A DNA stretch of 64,000 bases. It comes from Jiangella ureilytica. GTDB lineage: Bacteria > Actinomycetota > Actinomycetes > Jiangellales > Jiangellaceae. Location of the stretch: positions 1 through 64,000 of the forward strand of contig NZ_SMKL01000009.1 in NCBI RefSeq assembly GCF_004348545.1, written 5' to 3'. Made by a program: the position numbers and the translations under genes. Position 1 is the first letter of the stretch; each line of letters begins with the position of its first letter. The notes beneath the pieces were generated by a model, which saw only the letters and a list, made by a program, of their open reading frames with translations, was not told the origin of the DNA and did no database searches. Below, in pieces: positions 61,501 to 64,000 of the stretch.

Positions 61501-64000
61501 GCTGCTCGGCACCGGCCAGGTGCCTGCGACGGGGTCGTCCGCGTACGCCGACGTCAGCGTCGACGTCGACGACCCGGGTGAGAGCTTCACGCTCTACACG
61601 GTGTTCCCGGGTGCCGGCGAGCGGCGGCTGAACTTCATCGAGGCCGACGGCAAGGGCGCGGCAACCACGACGAAGCCGAAGGTGGCCATCACCGCTCCGA
61701 CGCCGGCCGACGAGCTGGAGCCGGGCGAGATCCAGGTGACGGCCGACGCCACCGACGCCGAGAACACGATCACCCGGGTCGAGTTCTTCGCCGGCGGCGA
61801 GTCCATCGGCGTCGACACGGAGGCGCCGTACGAGGCCACCTGGACGGTGACGGAGGAGCAGCGCTACCAGCTGACCGCCGTCGCCACCAACGACCTCGGC
61901 GTCAGCACGACGTCGCGGATCGTCCAGGTCGAGGTCGGCGACCTGTTCGGCGACTGGCTGACGTTCTCGCACGCCAACGCGGGCGGCACCTTCGACCGTC
62001 CGGACACGAACACCTGGGTGATCGAGACCGGCGGCGGCAACATGTGGCAGGGCGTCGACGAGTACAGCGCCGTGTACCTGCCGGGTGCGGCCGGGGCGAC
62101 CGGCGACCAGTGGACGGCGACTGCCAAGGTGGTCAGCCAGACCAACTCGAACAACTCCGCCAAGGCGGGGCTGATCGTCCGCAACGACGTCACGCAGCCG
62201 GGCGTCTCGCCGGGCTACGCGGCGATGACGATGCGCGCGGGCAACAGCTTCGAGTGGCTGCGCGACAGCGACGGCAACGGACAGCTCGACGCGAGCACCG
62301 GTGCCGGCACGCACGGGTACCCGGCGTGGGTGCGGATCGTCCGCGACGGCGACCAGTACACGTCGTACTGGAGCCGCGACGGCGAGACGTTCACCCAGGT
62401 GGGCGACCCCGTGACGCTGTCGGGCGCGGCCGACGTCCAGGACATCGGCCTGGCCGTCACCGCGCACAGCGGCACCGCCCGCACGACGGCGGTGTTCACC
62501 GACTTCGTGCTCGAGGACGGGCTGCCCGGCCCGGACCCCGAGCCGGAGGAGCCGCCGGTCTGCCTCGTCACCGGGACCGACGGGTTCGACGGCTCCGCGC
62601 TGGACGAGCAGCGGTGGACGACGGTGCGCAGCGCCGACGGCCTGCCGGTCTCCGTGGCCGACGGCGGCCTCGTCCTGCCCGTCGTCAACGGCGACATCAA
62701 CGAGGACGTCGAGGGCCCGATCAGCTACGTCGGCCAGCCCGCCCGCGACGGGGCGTGGACCGTCGAGACCGAGGTCTCGCTGGCCCACACCCGCGAGTGG
62801 CAGCACGCCGGCCTGCTGATCCACGGCACCGACGACGACTACGTCAAGCTCGCGTTCACCCGCACCAACTCCGGCAGCCGCATCCTCGAGTTCCAGACCG
62901 AGGCCGGTGGCACCCGCACCTGGCACGCCAACGTGACGCTGCCGGCGGACTTCCCGTCGACGGCGCACCTGCGGCTGATCAGTGACGGGGAGCAGGTGAC
63001 GGCGGCGTACTCGGCCGACGGGTCGTCGTGGACGGCCCTGGCCGGCGCAGCGCAGGTGATCGAGGGCTCGACGATCGGCCTGATGGCGGCCGGCGACACC
63101 GCGGCCCACGCCGTGAACGCGGTGTTCGACCACTTCACCATCACGCCGGACGTCGAGGACGACGGCCAGCGTGAACCGAGCGACGAGTTCGACGGCGCCG
63201 CGATCGACGGCTGCCGGTGGAACGCCGTGGTCCGCTACGACTCGTCGAAGGTGACGGTGGCCGACGGCCAGCTGCGCATCCAGACCCAGCCGGGCGACAT
63301 CAACGGCGCCGCCAACGAGGGTCCGCGCAACTTCATCCTCCAGGACGTGCCGGAGGGTGACTGGACGATCGAGACGCGGCTGACGCCGACGATGCTGCAC
63401 CAGTGGCAGCTGGCCGGCCTGATCGTCTACGGCGGCGATGACGACTACGTGAAGTTCGACGTCGTCGCGCAGAACGCTCCGGGCGCGGCGAAGGACCTGC
63501 ACGCCGAGCTCGTCTCGGAGAAGGGCGGTCAGTTCGGCAACGGCGGCAACCGCAACATCGACATCCCGGAGACCAGCGAGAGCGGCTGGTTCTACCTCCG
63601 GATGACGAAGAGCGGCGACACCTACGCGGCCGAGATCAGCGACGGCGGGGTCAACTGGACCTCGCTGGGCGACCCGGTGACCAACGATGCCGAGCTCACC
63701 TCGTTCGGTCTCATGGCCATCGGCCCGCAGCAGACCCAGCCGGTCACCGTCGGGTTCGACTACTTCCGTGTCACCACGGACCAGCCGGACGCCACGCCGC
63801 CGGTCATCACGGTCGACGGGGTCGCCGACGGCGGCAGCTACGACCTGGCGACGGCGCTGGAGCTGACCGCCACGGCCACGGACGACGTGTCCGGCGAGGT
63901 GGCGGTGTCGCTGACACTGGACGGCGAAGCGGTGGAGAACCCGGCCACCGTCACGCCGGAGCTGGGCGCCCACACGCTGGTGGCCACGGCCACCGACGAT
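58520..64000 (+). CDS. Secreted ThuA / glucose-sorbosone dehydrogenase / PKD / CBM6 protein 2 (partial, runs off window)
   Basis: The frame from ATG 58520 (CTGGAGGAAC upstream) is open to the window end, at least 1,827 residues. A signal peptide (about 1-34, ending SSAHEGEHGD) is followed by ThuA (about 38-255: VLIFTKTTQFRHTEAI, GGGIVAIHNAADM), a glucose/sorbosone dehydrogenase propeller (about 274-724: GLLGIALHPDF, NDLRGKVLRIHPEPDG), PKD (about 727-814), a CBM6-like module (about 924-1044), an Ig-like domain (about 1052-1139), three laminin-G-like domains (about 1140-1334, 1347-1540, 1554-1750) and the start of another Ig-like domain. It is paralogous to ThuA1 but with a longer binding-domain array. 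It is probably wall-associated or secreted; the C-terminus is unknown. A longer open frame on the opposite strand is a composition artefact. Confidence 0.88.
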   Translation, partial: MLVALRQRWSRLMAVALAAVLAIPLLTALPSSAHEGEHGDEAHVLIFTKTTQFRHTEAITQGVPVLQAAFEAAGITSEHTEDSSIFNDEDLAHFDALVMFQASGDPWTAAEKAAMERYQQAGGGIVAIHNAADMRGNYAWWDTLIGSLMPGHAATGTSPGLPGTVRIEDGTHPSTTHLPQRWERADEWYNFSTNVRGTAHVLATMDETTYNPGSNAMGYDHPISWCKPYDGGRAWVTAMGHFGAHYTQEPDFVQHIVGGVQYAAGVAEGDCGGTVWDQFERVPLDQNTSAPYAMDVAPDGRVFFTELVRGQIRVYDPATQTTSTALTIPVYSGGEDGLLGIALHPDFETNGHLFVYHSKASANDSDPANFISTLSRFTVGPNSQIDPASEVVVLEVPARRLPDEPGHTGGGLEFDAQGNLYLGVGDDVNPHSEPSGGYAPLSEREGTFHDARATSANTNDLRGKVLRIHPEPDGSYTIPEGNLFPPGTEQTRPEIYAMGFRNPFRFSIDPETGALGVADYGPDNSQPNANRGPAGMVEWNLIKEPGFYGWPLCIGPNEPYRDVDYTTNPVTVGDYFDCDSPVNDSVRNTGLTELPPAQEPAMWYGYQTSSVPAVIPAGGGLAPMGGPFYDFDPELESDTKFPEYYDGKPFFYEWAKNKMYSIDLNEESGALEKINPFLPGEQWMAPIDSKFGPEGSMYVLDWGGGFGRDNPNSGLYRVDYVSGSRSPVAHATATPDSGHAPLTVQLDGSGSTDPENEALTYAWDFTDDGTVDSTDAQASFTYTANGVYNARLTVTDPHGKTGTTTVPITVGNTRPEVEFDLPPDGAFFDFGDTVEWNVEVTDVEDTEIADEDVIIQPALGHDDHPHPADPLSGRTGSVQTALGGGHSEDMNVFYILNARYTDSGGAGGIPALAGEDTSLLFPRQREAEFHDDAEGATTGPSRDVEGHGTAVAGQNGAWVSFDPVNLLNVDALVLRASSVTGGPIELRRDAPDGPLLGTGQVPATGSSAYADVSVDVDDPGESFTLYTVFPGAGERRLNFIEADGKGAATTTKPKVAITAPTPADELEPGEIQVTADATDAENTITRVEFFAGGESIGVDTEAPYEATWTVTEEQRYQLTAVATNDLGVSTTSRIVQVEVGDLFGDWLTFSHANAGGTFDRPDTNTWVIETGGGNMWQGVDEYSAVYLPGAAGATGDQWTATAKVVSQTNSNNSAKAGLIVRNDVTQPGVSPGYAAMTMRAGNSFEWLRDSDGNGQLDASTGAGTHGYPAWVRIVRDGDQYTSYWSRDGETFTQVGDPVTLSGAADVQDIGLAVTAHSGTARTTAVFTDFVLEDGLPGPDPEPEEPPVCLVTGTDGFDGSALDEQRWTTVRSADGLPVSVADGGLVLPVVNGDINEDVEGPISYVGQPARDGAWTVETEVSLAHTREWQHAGLLIHGTDDDYVKLAFTRTNSGSRILEFQTEAGGTRTWHANVTLPADFPSTAHLRLISDGEQVTAAYSADGSSWTALAGAAQVIEGSTIGLMAAGDTAAHAVNAVFDHFTITPDVEDDGQREPSDEFDGAAIDGCRWNAVVRYDSSKVTVADGQLRIQTQPGDINGAANEGPRNFILQDVPEGDWTIETRLTPTMLHQWQLAGLIVYGGDDDYVKFDVVAQNAPGAAKDLHAELVSEKGGQFGNGGNRNIDIPETSESGWFYLRMTKSGDTYAAEISDGGVNWTSLGDPVTNDAELTSFGLMAIGPQQTQPVTVGFDYFRVTTDQPDATPPVITVDGVADGGSYDLATALELTATATDDVSGEVAVSLTLDGEAVENPATVTPELGAHTLVATATDD

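Noticed and set aside
58580-63973. A 1,797-codon open frame on the minus strand
   Set aside because: It is antisense to the ThuA2 gene, rich in Arg/Val/Gly/Ala with no domain order, as expected from high-GC codon bias; the plus-strand frame has a signal peptide and clear domains.

Overview
The window is very GC-rich, densely coded DNA from an actinobacterium. The order of housekeeping genes (era, leuA, recO, uppS, the zur/znu locus, glyS, dus, ppdK, dgt, dnaG), the many GTG starts, start codons lying 6-10 bases after a TAnnnT -10 box (leaderless mRNAs), and IdeR/DmdR-type iron boxes all fit. The size and style of the secreted sugar proteins suggest Jiangella or a close relative (Jiangellales), but the genus is an inference and no rRNA or tRNA gene is present to test it.

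Layout. 0-1 kb: TetR regulator and SMR exporter. 1-7.5 kb: era, leuA with a leucine-rich leader peptide, a PBP4-type D-Ala-D-Ala carboxypeptidase, recO and uppS. 7.5-13 kb: MarR regulator, an ECF42-like sigma factor, and the zinc system znuA-znuC-znuB divergent from zur around a Zur box. 13.2-19.1 kb: a damaged stretch with a frameshifted hydrolase, an FN3 fragment, a broken MntA/HepT pair and a frameshifted VOC protein, surrounding one intact iron-box gene that encodes an adenylation-PCP-membrane acyltransferase fusion. 19.2-23 kb: an iron-box-controlled Fe3+ ABC transporter. 23-28 kb: small membrane and monooxygenase proteins, a YibE/F protein, glyS and a dus gene. 28-34 kb: a 1,431-residue secreted ThuA/glucose-sorbosone-dehydrogenase protein with a glucoamylase-like partner behind a LacI-type operator. 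34-45 kb: ppdK, two tandem LPDTG wall proteins, lhgO, dgt, an Fpg/Nei glycosylase, dnaG and a coiled-coil membrane protein. 45-50 kb: RraA-like protein, a 41-residue peptide, DsbA/FrnE, xylulokinase, and an LLM oxidoreductase with its FMN reductase. 50-64 kb: a ROK repressor divergent from a sugar operon (Gfo/Idh dehydrogenase, ABC ATPase, two permeases, binding lipoprotein, TIM-barrel epimerase) that runs into a second giant ThuA protein cut by the window end.

How it works together. Two metal regulons are readable from DNA sites: Zur for zinc, and IdeR/DmdR for the Fe3+ transporter and the A-PCP-acyltransferase. The 28-34 and 50-64 kb loci look like two glycan-use systems built round paralogous ThuA-GSDH-PKD-CBM6 proteins. 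In the second, external oxidation or binding of a sugar could be followed by ABC import and redox/epimerase chemistry by the Gfo/Idh and TIM-barrel enzymes. This route is inferred from the families, not shown.

The most unusual signal is a 26-base element (two 8-base direct repeats around a 10-base core) present in three copies. One copy is read in frame inside era as an extra peptide, one encodes part of the tail of a monooxygenase, and one lies between a permease and its binding-protein gene. A separate 72-base palindromic repeat occurs twice.
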